A stretch of 64,000 nucleotides of DNA from an uncultured Cellulophaga sp. (GTDB lineage: Bacteria > Bacteroidota > Bacteroidia > Flavobacteriales > Flavobacteriaceae): positions 1 to 64,000 of the forward strand of contig CANLOV010000001.1 of assembly GCA_947492955.1 (NCBI GenBank). The letters are read 5' to 3'. The notes beneath the pieces are model-generated. The model did not search any database and was not told the origin of the DNA. It was given only the letters and a program-made list of their open reading frames with translations. The position numbers and the translations under genes were made by a program. Positions 7,958-16,699 of this stretch are shown piece by piece; the first letter of the stretch is position 1; each line of letters begins with the position of its first letter.

Positions 7958-9292
7958 ATGAGAACTACTTTTTTAGTCTTTTTTACTTTATTAATTGTAT
8001 CTGTTGGGTTTTCGCAAGAACAAAACAGTAGTTACAGTTTAGAAGAGGCAATTGCATTTGCATTAGAGAATAACTATAGTGCTATAAATGCAAATAGAGA
8101 TTTAATAGATGCCCAAAAGCAAAAATGGGAAACTATTGCAGGGGGCTTACCACAAATAACAGGGAATATAAGTTACCAGAATCAGTTAAAGCAGCCTGTA
8201 AATCAAATTCCGGCCGAGTTTTTTGGAGGAGAGCCAGGTACATTTCAAGAAGTAATTTTTGGTCAGTCGCAAACAGCCAATGCTACTGCTACATTGAGCC
8301 AACAAATTTTTAATGGTTCTTACATAGTAGGTGTACAAGCATCAAAAGCCTTTATTCGCTATAGTAATAACAATAAAGAAAAAACAGATTTAGAAGTACG
8401 CAGATCTGTTGTAGATGCTTATGGTAATGTATTATTAGCAAAAGAAAGTGTGTTAATTTTAGAAAGAAATAAAACCGCTTTAGAAAAGAATTTAAATGAA
8501 ACCCAAAAGATTTATGAAAATGGTTTAGGAGACGAAGAAAGTGTAGAACAGTTACAGATAACATTAGCATCTATAGAAAGTCAGCTTAAAAATGCGATAC
8601 GTTTAAAGGATATTACTTTAAAAATGCTAAATATAGTAATGGGACTTCCTATAGATTCTCCTACTACTTTAAAAGAGAATTTAGATGAATTAACACAAAA
8701 GCAGTTGCAATTAGATTTGTTAAGCACAGATTTAACAATAGAGAATAATATAGATTATAAGTTAACCTATAATTTAAACGAGCAGCGTTTTTATGAGTTA
8801 AAATTAGCAAAGAGTAGAGCTTTACCTACTTTAAATGCGTTTGTAAATTACGGAACAAGTTCTTTTTCAAATTCTTTCGACTTTTTTAATGGCGATCAAA
8901 AATGGTTCGATTCTTCTATTTTAGGTTTCGATTTAAGTGTTCCAATTTTTAGTTCTTTTAAAAGAAGAGCAAGCACACAACGTGCAAAAATTGCTTTAGA
9001 AAAAGCAAAAACACAACTTTCGGAAACCGAGGAGAAAATAAAATTACAATTAAAAAGTGCTAAAAGTAATTACACCTTTGCTATAGAGGAATATGAAACT
9101 TCTAAGAATAATTTGGCTTTAGCGGAACGTATAGAAAAAAAGAATCAAATTAAATATTACGAAGGATTGGCTTCTAGTTTTGAGTTGCGCCAAGCACAAG
9201 TGCAATTATATGCAGCGCAACAAGAGTATTTACAATCTATGGTAGCTGTTATTAATAACAAAACAGCATTAGAAATAATATTGAATAATTAA
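7958..9292 (+). CDS. TolC-family outer-membrane efflux protein
   Basis: 444 residues with a signal peptide (MRTTFLVFFTLLIVSVGFSQ, cleavage after ~FSQ). Two outer-membrane-efflux-protein repeats follow: YSLEEAIAFALENNY near 25-40, and long helical segments rich in Gln, Lys and Glu ending in FELRQAQVQLYAAQQEYL near 405-425. It should trimerise into the outer-membrane channel of a tripartite pump with the adaptor and RND permease downstream. The ATG immediately follows the TetR stop, so the two are translationally coupled. Confidence 0.92.
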   Translation: MRTTFLVFFTLLIVSVGFSQEQNSSYSLEEAIAFALENNYSAINANRDLIDAQKQKWETIAGGLPQITGNISYQNQLKQPVNQIPAEFFGGEPGTFQEVIFGQSQTANATATLSQQIFNGSYIVGVQASKAFIRYSNNNKEKTDLEVRRSVVDAYGNVLLAKESVLILERNKTALEKNLNETQKIYENGLGDEESVEQLQITLASIESQLKNAIRLKDITLKMLNIVMGLPIDSPTTLKENLDELTQKQLQLDLLSTDLTIENNIDYKLTYNLNEQRFYELKLAKSRALPTLNAFVNYGTSSFSNSFDFFNGDQKWFDSSILGFDLSVPIFSSFKRRASTQRAKIALEKAKTQLSETEEKIKLQLKSAKSNYTFAIEEYETSKNNLALAERIEKKNQIKYYEGLASSFELRQAQVQLYAAQQEYLQSMVAVINNKTALEIILNN

Positions 9293-9324
9293 ATCAATCA
9301 GCAAAACACTTAAATATCAAACAA

Positions 9325-10509
9325 ATGAAAAAAGTAGTATTACTATCCATTTTCGTTACTCTTCTTGCTTCTTGCGGAGAAAAAGAAAATTCTGTGAAAC
9401 AGATAATTGATAGCGAAGATTTAGAGGCTATTCGTGCTAAAAGAAGTACGATAACAGAAGAATTAAAAGCATTGGAAAGTCAAATCAGTCAACTAGATGA
9501 AGCTATCCTAGATTTAGATGATAATGCACAGTTACCATTGGTTTCTACCTTGCGTATTAGTTCGCAAGAATTTCATCATTACTTGGAACTTCAAGGTGAT
9601 GTTATGACCAACCAAAATGTGTTAGTATATCCGCAAATGGCTGGTACACTAGAGCGTGTTTATGTTAAGGAAGGTCAGCGTGTTTCAAAAGGACAAATTT
9701 TAGGGACTATTGATGATGGCGGACTTTCAAGTCAGTTAGCACAAATGAAAACACAATTAGCTTTAGCAAAGACAACTTTTGAGCGTCAAGAAAAATTATG
9801 GAAACAAAATATTGGTTCTGAAATTCAATACCTACAAGCAAAAACACAATATGAAGCGCAAGAGAGCGGAGTAAAACAATTGGAAAGTATGGTAGGAAAA
9901 TCATCATTAAGAGCTCCTTTTTCAGGAATTGTTGATGAAATTATAAAAGACCAAGGTACCGTAGTTAGTCCTGGGCCAGGAGCAGAAGTTTTTAGGGTGG
10001 TAAATTTAAACAGTATGTATGTTGAGGTTGAGGTTCCAGAAGCGCATTTAGCTACTGTAACTAAAGGAAAAACAGTAGAGGTTAATTTTCCAATTTTAGG
10101 AAATAGCGTTCAAAGTAAGATTAGTCAAACCAGTAATTTTATTAATCCAGGTAACCGTTCGTTTCGTGCCGAAATTCCAGTTTCAAACAAAAAAGGAAAC
10201 ATTAAGCCCAACCTAACCGCTGTTGCTAAAATTAACGATTACACTAACGAAAATGCAATTCTAATTCCGCAAAGCGTATTATCTGAAAATGCAACTGGTG
10301 AACAATATGTGTATGTTACTGTTACTAACGGTGATACTGAAATATTGTCTAAAAAAGTAATTATAGAACTAGGTAAAACTCAAGGAGATGCTGTTGAAGT
10401 ACTTTCTGGACTTAAAGCTGGTGACAATATCATTGTAGAAGGTGCACGTAGTGTAAAAGATAACCAACCGGTTAAGGTAATTGAAACAAAGAATACAGTT
10501 AATAGATAG
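9325..10509 (+). CDS. RND efflux periplasmic adaptor (HlyD/membrane fusion protein), lipoprotein
   Basis: 394 residues. A lipoprotein signal (VTLLASC, Cys17) anchors it. A coiled coil at ~28-50 (LEAIRAKRSTITEELKAL) precedes the barrel-sandwich domain (MAGTLERVYVKEGQRVSKGQILGTID, ~105-130). A helical hairpin (~135-190) is followed by the second half-lipoyl motif (LRAPFSGIVDEIIKDQGTVVSPG) and the beta-barrel and membrane-proximal domains. It bridges the RND permease and the TolC-like channel. It lies 32 bp after the channel gene in the same operon. Confidence 0.92.
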   Translation: MKKVVLLSIFVTLLASCGEKENSVKQIIDSEDLEAIRAKRSTITEELKALESQISQLDEAILDLDDNAQLPLVSTLRISSQEFHHYLELQGDVMTNQNVLVYPQMAGTLERVYVKEGQRVSKGQILGTIDDGGLSSQLAQMKTQLALAKTTFERQEKLWKQNIGSEIQYLQAKTQYEAQESGVKQLESMVGKSSLRAPFSGIVDEIIKDQGTVVSPGPGAEVFRVVNLNSMYVEVEVPEAHLATVTKGKTVEVNFPILGNSVQSKISQTSNFINPGNRSFRAEIPVSNKKGNIKPNLTAVAKINDYTNENAILIPQSVLSENATGEQYVYVTVTNGDTEILSKKVIIELGKTQGDAVEVLSGLKAGDNIIVEGARSVKDNQPVKVIETKNTVNR

Positions 10510-10510
10510 T

Positions 10511-10924
10511 AGTCGGTAGTTTATAGTAATAGTATGGAGCAAGTGAAATTTGCATTTGAAGATTTAAAAGTATATCAAAAGTCACTAGATTTTATTGATG
10601 AAGCTTACAATACTTGTGAATCTTTTCCTAGAGAAGAAATGTATAAACTTACCTCGCAATTCACAAGGGCAGCTAATTCAATTGCTTTAAATATTGCTGA
10701 AGGGGCTGGTGACTCAAATCCACAGTTCAATAGGTATCTTCAAATGTCACTAAATACTATTAAAGAATGTGTGGTATGCGTAACTATAGCCAAAAGAAGA
10801 GGTTATATAGATGAAAATACCAACTCAAAATTTAGAAAAAACTTGTCCGAATTATCAAAAATGATTACCTCTCTTAAGAAATATCTCAAAAACACTAAAG
10901 ACTAAGGTCTATAAACTAAAGACT
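10511..10924. repeat. Inverted repeats flanking the four-helix-bundle gene
   Basis: Left arm 10511-10533 (AGTCGGTAGTTTATAGTAAT...) and right arm 10901-10924 are imperfect inverted repeats: the reverse complement of the right arm reads AGTCTTTAGTTTATAGACCT..., sharing AGTC-n2-TAGTTTATAG and a terminal TAGT. The arms abut the IVP start and contain its stop. An 11-bp direct repeat ACTAAAGACTA (10894-10904, 10915-10925) adds to the structure. The arrangement suggests that the gene was inserted as a unit between the adaptor and permease genes. Confidence 0.6.
10534..10905 (+). CDS. Four-helix bundle protein (IVP / 'S23' intervening-sequence family)
   Basis: 123 residues, the normal family length. 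Conserved features: FEDLKVYQKSLDFIDEAY at the start, LTSQFTRAANSIALNIAEGAG near 45-65, FNRYLQMSLNTIKEC near 70-84, and a helical C-terminus. Relatives are encoded in 23S rRNA intervening sequences of Leptospira and Coxiella and as free-standing genes in Bacteroidota; their biochemical role is not known. It lies in the same direction inside the efflux operon, between the adaptor and permease, flanked by inverted repeats. It is not a normal pump component. Confidence 0.9.
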   Translation: MEQVKFAFEDLKVYQKSLDFIDEAYNTCESFPREEMYKLTSQFTRAANSIALNIAEGAGDSNPQFNRYLQMSLNTIKECVVCVTIAKRRGYIDENTNSKFRKNLSELSKMITSLKKYLKNTKD

Positions 10925-10927
10925 ATT

Positions 10928-13900
10928 ATGGAAAAAGCTAAAAAAAACGCCGATAAAGAATTTGGGCTTTCATCATGGGCCATAAATAACCCGTCTGTAA
11001 TATGGGTAATGATAGCCATTTTCTTGTTTATGGGAATCTCTTCCTATTTTGCCATGCCAAGAGAAGAATTTCCAGAAGCAGTAGAGACTAAAATTTATGT
11101 AAGTACCATTTTCCCTGGAAATACAGCGGAGGATATGGAGCGTCTTATTACAGACCCTCTTGAGGAAAATATAAAAAATGTGAGCAATTTTGTTGATATG
11201 ACATCTACATCTCAAGAAAATTACTCTATGGTAATAGTTGAGTTTGATGAAAATATTACGGTTGAAAATGCCAAGCAAGAGGTTAAAGATGAGGTAGATA
11301 GTGAAAAGGCAGGAGAAGATTGGCCCACATTTAATGGCGCTAAAGTAGAACCAACTGTATTCGATTTAAATTTGGCAGAATCTTTCCCTATTCTTAATGT
11401 AAATATTAAAGGGGATTATCCTGTAGAAAAATTAAAAGAATATGCAGAACTTCTTGAAAAAGAAATTGAAAATCTTGAAGAAGTAAAGCAAGTAGATATA
11501 CGTGGGGCACAAGATAAGGAAGTGGCTGTTTCTGTTGATATAAATAAAATGATGGCAGCCAAAGTAAATTTTGATAACATTATTCAGGCCATTGGAAATG
11601 GAAATATGACCATGTCTGCGGGTAATTTAGTGGCTAGCGGACAACGAAGAACAATTCGTATCATCGGTGAAATTGAGAAACCTTCTGAGCTCAATAATTT
11701 TGTGGTAAAGAATGATAATGGTGTTGTGTATCTTAAAGATATTGCCGAAATAAGTTTTAAAGAAGAAGATAAAAACACTTATGCACGTGAAATGGGTGAG
11801 AGCGTTGTTATGCTCGATATTAAGAAAAGGTCTGGGCAGAATGATGTTAGAGCTGTAGAGAAAATACGAGATATTGTTGCCAATGCCTTGGAAAATGATT
11901 TGCCTGAAGGTCTAGAAATTACCTTTGCAAATGATAGTAGTAGTAGCACCTTAAATCAGGTTGATGATTTGGTGAACAATATCATTTTCGGAATCATTCT
12001 GGTGGTAACGGTATTAATGTTCTTTTTAGGATTTAGAAATGCCCTTTTTGTTGGGTTTGCTATTCCGATGTCTATGTTTATGTCGTTCATGATTCTTTCT
12101 GCTTTAGGCTATACATTAAATACTATGATACTTTTTGGCTTAATTATGGGGCTTGGTATGTTGGTAGATAATGGTGTTGTTGTTGTAGAAAACGTATATC
12201 GTTTAATGAGTCAAGAAGGCATGTCTAGAAGAGAGGCAGCCAAAAAAGGAATAGGTGAAATTGCAATTCCAATTATTATTTCTACAGCTACAACGGTTGC
12301 AGCTTTTGTACCCTTAGGAATGTGGCCTGGTATTATGGGTGAGTTTATGATTTATTTCCCTATTACACTATCCGTAGTATTGGGTTCTTCATTATTCGTA
12401 GCAATTTTTATGAATTCGATGTTGGTTTCAAAATTTATGGAAATTGGCGATAAAACTTTAACCTTAAAACAATTAATTCGTTTGAGTATTGTTTTAGGTG
12501 GTTTTGGTATTTTTATTCTTATTGTGGGTGGTGCTATGCGTGGCTTAGGTAGCTTAATGATAATCATTGCCTTATTGTTTTGGGTTTATAAATACTTTTT
12601 AAAACCTTGGTCAACACGTTTTCAAAAAAGCGGTTTAGTTAAACTAGAAAACTGGTATGAAAGACGTTTAAAACATGCACTACGTGGTAAAAATGTGTAC
12701 TGGTATTTCGCAGTTACTATTGTTCTACTTATAGCAGCGTTTATGGCTTTTGGTGCTTCAGTTGGAGAACAACGAACTAAAGTGGAGTTTTTTCCAGATA
12801 ATACCCCCAAAGAAATATACATTTATATAGAATACCCGCAGGGGACAGATATTGAGAAAACTAATGCGATAACAAAAGCAATAGAAGAAAAAGTTTATAA
12901 TCTTATTGATGAAGATAAGTATCTTAAAAGTGGAAAAAACCTGTTAGTAGACACGGGTGTTTCGCAAGTAGGTAAGGGTGCAGAAAATCCGTTTACAGAA
13001 GGAGGGTCTGCTGCTGAAATGCCGCACAGAGGAAAAATAACGCTATCTATGCAGCAATTTAAAGAGCGTAAAGGCTTAGATTCTGAAGAATTACGCTTAG
13101 AAATTCAAAACGCTTTAGCCAATGTTTATCCTGGTGTAACTATTTCTGTTGAAAAAGATGCAGCTGGTCCACCAGCAGGGTATCCTGTAAATATTGAACT
13201 TGCTGGTAAAAACTATGACACACTTATTAGTGTGGCAGAGCGTATGCGAACCTATATCAACTCAAAGAGTATTGATGGTATGGAAGGCTTAAAAGTAGAT
13301 GTAAATAAAAGCAGCCCAGGTATGGAGGTTATTATTGACCGCCAAAAAGCAGGTGAACTAGGGGTTTCTGCGGGGCAAGTAGGGCAACAATTACGAAGGT
13401 CTATTTTTGGTGATAAAGCAGGAGTCTATAAATTAGATGGTGAAGATTATGATATTAATGTTCGTTTTAATGAAGAACTACGTTATAATACCAGCGCGCT
13501 CTTTAATCAAAATATTATTTTTAGAGACCCCAATAATGGTCAAATTAAAGAAATTCCTATTTCTGCTGTTACAAAACAGCGCAATACATCATCATTTAAT
13601 GCTATAAAACATGCCAATGGAGAACGTGTTGTTACTGTTTATTCAGGTTTAAAACCAGGGGGTAATGCCAATGTTATTGTGGAGCAGATTAAAAAAGAAA
13701 TGGAAAACTTTAAGGGGTTACCAAGTGGTGTAAAAATAGACTATACTGGTGAGCTAGAAGAACAAGCAAAGCAAGGTGCATTTTTAGCGGGTGCTTTCTT
13801 TACAGGTTTAGGTTTAATTATGTTAATACTTATTTTTCAGTTCGGTGGTGTTTCTAAACCTTTAATAATAATGATAGCTATCTTTTTAAGCTTTATTGGT

Positions 13901-14419
13901 GTATTTGGAGGATTGGTTGCTACAGGTTGGCCCTTTGTAATTATGATGACAATGATGGGTATTATATCACTTGCAGGGATTGTAGTAAATAATGGAGTAG
14001 TACTTTTAGATTATACACAAATTTTGATTGACCGTAAAAAAGTTACATTAAATATGTCTGATGATGATTTATTATCTAAAGAAGATGTTACAGATATTAT
14101 TATAAAAGGAGGTAAAGCGCGTTTAAGACCTGTAATCTTAACAGCTATTACAACAGTATTAGGACTTATTCCTTTGGCAACAGGACTTAATATTAATTTT
14201 ATAACGCTTTTTAGTAGTTTTGACCCTCAAATTTATGTAGGAGGCGATAATGTAATTTTCTGGGGTCCATTAGCATGGACAGTTATCTTTGGACTAATTG
14301 TTGCCACATTCTTAACTCTAATTATTGTTCCTGTGCTATTTAATATAGTATACAGGCTTAAAATTAGACTTGCAAACAGAAAAACAAATAAAAAAATAGC
14401 AGTAGAAGGCGTAGCCTAG
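10928..14419 (+). CDS. RND-family efflux permease
   Basis: 1163 residues, close to AcrB-type length with extra C-terminal loops. An N-terminal helix (NPSVIWVMIAIFLFMGISSYF) is followed by porter domains, then the first TM bundle with IIFGIILVVTVLMFFLGFRNA and the RND signature LIMGLGMLVDNGVVVVENVYR. The second half repeats this pattern (FFTGLGLIMLILIFQFGG ... GIISLAGIVVNNGVVLLDYTQ). It is a proton-driven drug/metabolite exporter of the inner membrane working with the adaptor and TolC-like protein upstream. The substrate is unknown. Between the halves (~510-560) there is an additional hydrophobic hairpin. Confidence 0.93.
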   Translation: MEKAKKNADKEFGLSSWAINNPSVIWVMIAIFLFMGISSYFAMPREEFPEAVETKIYVSTIFPGNTAEDMERLITDPLEENIKNVSNFVDMTSTSQENYSMVIVEFDENITVENAKQEVKDEVDSEKAGEDWPTFNGAKVEPTVFDLNLAESFPILNVNIKGDYPVEKLKEYAELLEKEIENLEEVKQVDIRGAQDKEVAVSVDINKMMAAKVNFDNIIQAIGNGNMTMSAGNLVASGQRRTIRIIGEIEKPSELNNFVVKNDNGVVYLKDIAEISFKEEDKNTYAREMGESVVMLDIKKRSGQNDVRAVEKIRDIVANALENDLPEGLEITFANDSSSSTLNQVDDLVNNIIFGIILVVTVLMFFLGFRNALFVGFAIPMSMFMSFMILSALGYTLNTMILFGLIMGLGMLVDNGVVVVENVYRLMSQEGMSRREAAKKGIGEIAIPIIISTATTVAAFVPLGMWPGIMGEFMIYFPITLSVVLGSSLFVAIFMNSMLVSKFMEIGDKTLTLKQLIRLSIVLGGFGIFILIVGGAMRGLGSLMIIIALLFWVYKYFLKPWSTRFQKSGLVKLENWYERRLKHALRGKNVYWYFAVTIVLLIAAFMAFGASVGEQRTKVEFFPDNTPKEIYIYIEYPQGTDIEKTNAITKAIEEKVYNLIDEDKYLKSGKNLLVDTGVSQVGKGAENPFTEGGSAAEMPHRGKITLSMQQFKERKGLDSEELRLEIQNALANVYPGVTISVEKDAAGPPAGYPVNIELAGKNYDTLISVAERMRTYINSKSIDGMEGLKVDVNKSSPGMEVIIDRQKAGELGVSAGQVGQQLRRSIFGDKAGVYKLDGEDYDINVRFNEELRYNTSALFNQNIIFRDPNNGQIKEIPISAVTKQRNTSSFNAIKHANGERVVTVYSGLKPGGNANVIVEQIKKEMENFKGLPSGVKIDYTGELEEQAKQGAFLAGAFFTGLGLIMLILIFQFGGVSKPLIIMIAIFLSFIGVFGGLVATGWPFVIMMTMMGIISLAGIVVNNGVVLLDYTQILIDRKKVTLNMSDDDLLSKEDVTDIIIKGGKARLRPVILTAITTVLGLIPLATGLNINFITLFSSFDPQIYVGGDNVIFWGPLAWTVIFGLIVATFLTLIIVPVLFNIVYRLKIRLANRKTNKKIAVEGVA

Positions 14420-14443
14420 AACTATTTAATAAAATAGAATAGA

Positions 14444-14474
14444 AAGGTCACTAGCATTTAAAACTAGTGACCTT
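14444..14474 (+). terminator. Rho-independent terminator of the efflux operon
   Basis: Perfect 11-bp stem AAGGTCACTAG / CTAGTGACCTT with a 9-base loop, followed by a T run; it starts 24 bases after the RND stop codon. Confidence 0.9.
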
Positions 14475-14615
14475 TTTTATTTAAATACGGGTATAAATTG
14501 TTGCTGTAGTTTTTGTATTTTTAGTTAATTTTTTTCCATTTTGTTACACTTTTGTGTAAACCCCGCTAATGCCCCTTTAATAGAGACTAAGGTTTATAAT
14601 ATTTCTAAACATGGC

Positions 14616-14753
14616 ATGAAATTTTCTAGAGGTTTACAGGAAGATGTTGGAGGGTTTTTTAGTGTGACAGATGGAAATCCTAATAATCCATTTTTAGCTA
14701 TAGCAGGTAAATTAGATATAAGAACTCAATTTAGTTTTGAATATGAATATTAG
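14616..14753 (+). CDS. Short ORF, possible gene remnant
   Basis: 45 residues from the ATG at 14616; the frame is open from about 14529 but offers only TTG upstream. The peptide (MKFSRGLQEDVGGFFSVTDGN...) has no recognised family. It overlaps the next small gene by 11 bases in a different frame. It may be the remaining 3' end of a longer gene lost in the REP-rich zone. Confidence 0.3.
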   Translation: MKFSRGLQEDVGGFFSVTDGNPNNPFLAIAGKLDIRTQFSFEYEY

Positions 14754-14994
14754 CATATCAATTTTTTTTTTAGTAGTAGGATGTTTTTTTGCGATATATT
14801 CTTTTTCTATTGTAGATAAAGATTTTAAATATACAGATGAGCAATTTCTACAATCATTATTTTCTTTTGAAAAATATAATGATTTAGATAAAAAAAATAA
14901 ATCCATAGTAAAAAGAGTAAGAAAATATCTTATAGTGTTTATAATTTCTATTATTTTAGTAATTATAGTATTAAATAATAGTGTCTTATTCTGA
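14743..14994 (+). CDS. Small two-helix membrane protein
   Basis: 83 residues from the ATG at 14743 (alternative TTG at 14737). A hydrophobic N-terminal helix (ISIFFLVVGCFFAIYSFSIV) and a C-terminal helix (LIVFIISIILVIIVL) flank a charged middle. No family is recognised. It overlaps the preceding short ORF by 11 bases and is followed by REP-like sequence and a strong terminator, the same order as the 4506 gene. Confidence 0.45.
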   Translation: MNISISIFFLVVGCFFAIYSFSIVDKDFKYTDEQFLQSLFSFEKYNDLDKKNKSIVKRVRKYLIVFIISIILVIIVLNNSVLF

Positions 14995-15059
14995 AATAGG
15001 TTTATCTCGTATTCTATGATTAAAACAAGTTTTTAATAAATTTTTACAACTAGTAAAGT

Positions 15060-15176
15060 AGTAATTTTGTAACTCGTGCCGTGGAGATTTGGTAGGTAGA
15101 AATAAATAAAAAAGCCTAGCTAGTCCTAGTATGTCAAAGTAACGGCTAGTGATATCATTTACTAGTGCCACGTGGA
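15060..15176. repeat. Two degenerate REP-like copies
   Basis: Two related stretches, ACTCGTGCCGTGGAGATTT (from 15072) and ACTAGTGCCACGTGGAGAAT (from 15161). The second is the right arm of a hairpin GGCTAGT ... ACTAGTGCC. Both share the ACnnGTGCC core with the REP-like blocks at 4863-5240 (ACGAGTGCC in copy 3). No transposase is present here. Confidence 0.5.
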
Positions 15177-15184
15177 GAATTAAC

Positions 15185-15223
15185 AAAAAAGGCTATAAAC
15201 ATTAATTGTTTATAGCCTTTTTT
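15185..15223. terminator. Strong bidirectional terminator
   Basis: Perfect 16-bp stem AAAAAAGGCTATAAAC / GTTTATAGCCTTTTTT with loop ATTAATT. It lies between the small membrane gene on the plus strand and the rubredoxin gene on the minus strand and should serve both. Confidence 0.9.
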
Positions 15224-15250
15224 ATACTGTTTACATTATTAATTTCTGTG

Positions 15251-16687
15251 TTATAAAACTACCAAATTGGTTTTTTTAAAGGCAGTTTTAGGAGCATCGC
15301 AAACACTACAGATATAAGAATCTGGAAGGTCTTTAAATAATGTACCTGCTGGGATATCTGCTTTTTGGTCGCCATAAGAGGCATCATATACAGAGAAACA
15401 AGATTCGCACTGGTGTACTTCTTTTAAATTGGTAGCTTTCTCTTTTGCTATAGCTTTTTTAGGTGCTTTATCTTCTCCCATTTGCTTAAAATAGTTTTTA
15501 CTAAGCTCCATTAATAAGCCGGGTAATTCTATTTTATCTACATCTTGCGCATAGGCTTTGTAAATTTGTGTATTGGGGTTAAAGTTTTTAAAGTATAGCA
15601 CATTATAGGTAGGTCTATAATCAAAATCTTTAACAATAGTAGGCTGTGTATTTTTTTCTATAATAACCGATGCAAAATGCGAGCGTTTACCAGGATCATT
15701 ACTAATACCAAAAGTAAGTCCGTAGGTACTAATATCGTTCTGGTCAAAACTACGTACTAAGAATTTTTTAAGCTCTAGTGCTTCTTTATCATCTACAGGT
15801 AAATGCCAATTCATTTCTAACTGTGAGTGACGCACATTTATCCCTTTTTGTCCTAAGAAACGTTCTAATTCTGGTCTGCAACTACTTTTTATTCCTTTAA
15901 TAATAAAAGATTTCCATGGGGTAATACATATTTTACCAATACTATTATCTAGACAAAATTCGCAAAGGTCTTTAAGGAAATCTAAATCGTATTTATTATT
16001 TCTCCAATACAATCCTAACCAATACTGGTCTATACCCATACGGTTCATCCCTTCATAATAAGGAAAGGTAATGTAAGGAATCTCTAATTCCTTTTCAATG
16101 GCTTTATTGTTGGTGTCTAATTGCTTGCTAAGGATAAAAAATAACTCGTCTACATCGGTAATATCCTCATAAATATCTTCTATAGCTTGTGCAATTATTG
16201 CAATATCCCAGCTATAGACTAAAACAGGATAGTAAGCCGCTTTTTTCCAGTGGGGTAATTTTATATTTAAATACCAGTAATCTTCGTTATCCGATGCTAT
16301 AAAATTAAGATTACCACTAAAAATAGGTACTAAACGCTGCTTAGGGTCTGTAATGTTTATTTTAAGTTTAGGAAGGTAATTAAAGCCCTCTAGGATGTAT
16401 AAATAGGTAGACCCTTTAAGCCAATAGGTCATGTCAAAAATATCGGAAGATACATAGGAGCATACAATATTTTGGCAATTTCTATCGGGAATAATATCGG
16501 TGTTGAATTTAGATATTTTTTCTATCTGCTCTTCCTCTACATTTTCTAGTGGAAAAAGTAAATCTTGCCTAGAACCAAAATAAACTTCTTTAAGACCAGC
16601 AGCTTCTAACATAGCAATACTATCTTTAAGTTCTCCTGGCGAGGTTACTCCTCCTTTTATAAGTATACGGTGTAAATCGTCGTTCAT
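15251..16687 (-). CDS. Nitrite/sulfite-reductase-like protein with C-terminal rubredoxin, no siroheme ligands
   Basis: 478 residues, ATG start. The N-terminal ~400 residues resemble the NIR/SIR ferredoxin-like repeats: IKGGVTSPGELKDSIAMLEAAGLKEVYFGSRQDLLF (cf. the substrate-side half-domain) and DRNCQNIVCSYVSSDIF (cf. RNIVCSPLAG). A second half runs from ~250 (IGKICITPWKSFIIKGI). The C-x5-C and C-x3-C ligands of siroheme/4Fe-4S are absent. The last ~55 residues are a rubredoxin domain with CESC and CSVC iron ligands. It lies 12 bp downstream of the nitrate reductase in the same operon, so it is probably a dedicated electron carrier or structural subunit. The exact role is unknown. Confidence 0.75.
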   Translation of the reverse strand: MNDDLHRILIKGGVTSPGELKDSIAMLEAAGLKEVYFGSRQDLLFPLENVEEEQIEKISKFNTDIIPDRNCQNIVCSYVSSDIFDMTYWLKGSTYLYILEGFNYLPKLKINITDPKQRLVPIFSGNLNFIASDNEDYWYLNIKLPHWKKAAYYPVLVYSWDIAIIAQAIEDIYEDITDVDELFFILSKQLDTNNKAIEKELEIPYITFPYYEGMNRMGIDQYWLGLYWRNNKYDLDFLKDLCEFCLDNSIGKICITPWKSFIIKGIKSSCRPELERFLGQKGINVRHSQLEMNWHLPVDDKEALELKKFLVRSFDQNDISTYGLTFGISNDPGKRSHFASVIIEKNTQPTIVKDFDYRPTYNVLYFKNFNPNTQIYKAYAQDVDKIELPGLLMELSKNYFKQMGEDKAPKKAIAKEKATNLKEVHQCESCFSVYDASYGDQKADIPAGTLFKDLPDSYICSVCDAPKTAFKKTNLVVL

Positions 16688-16699
16688 AATAGTACTAAC

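Noticed and set aside
14541-14615. TTG start for the short ORF ending at 14753
   Set aside because: No promoter-like or coding evidence supports the extension; the peptide start has no family similarity.
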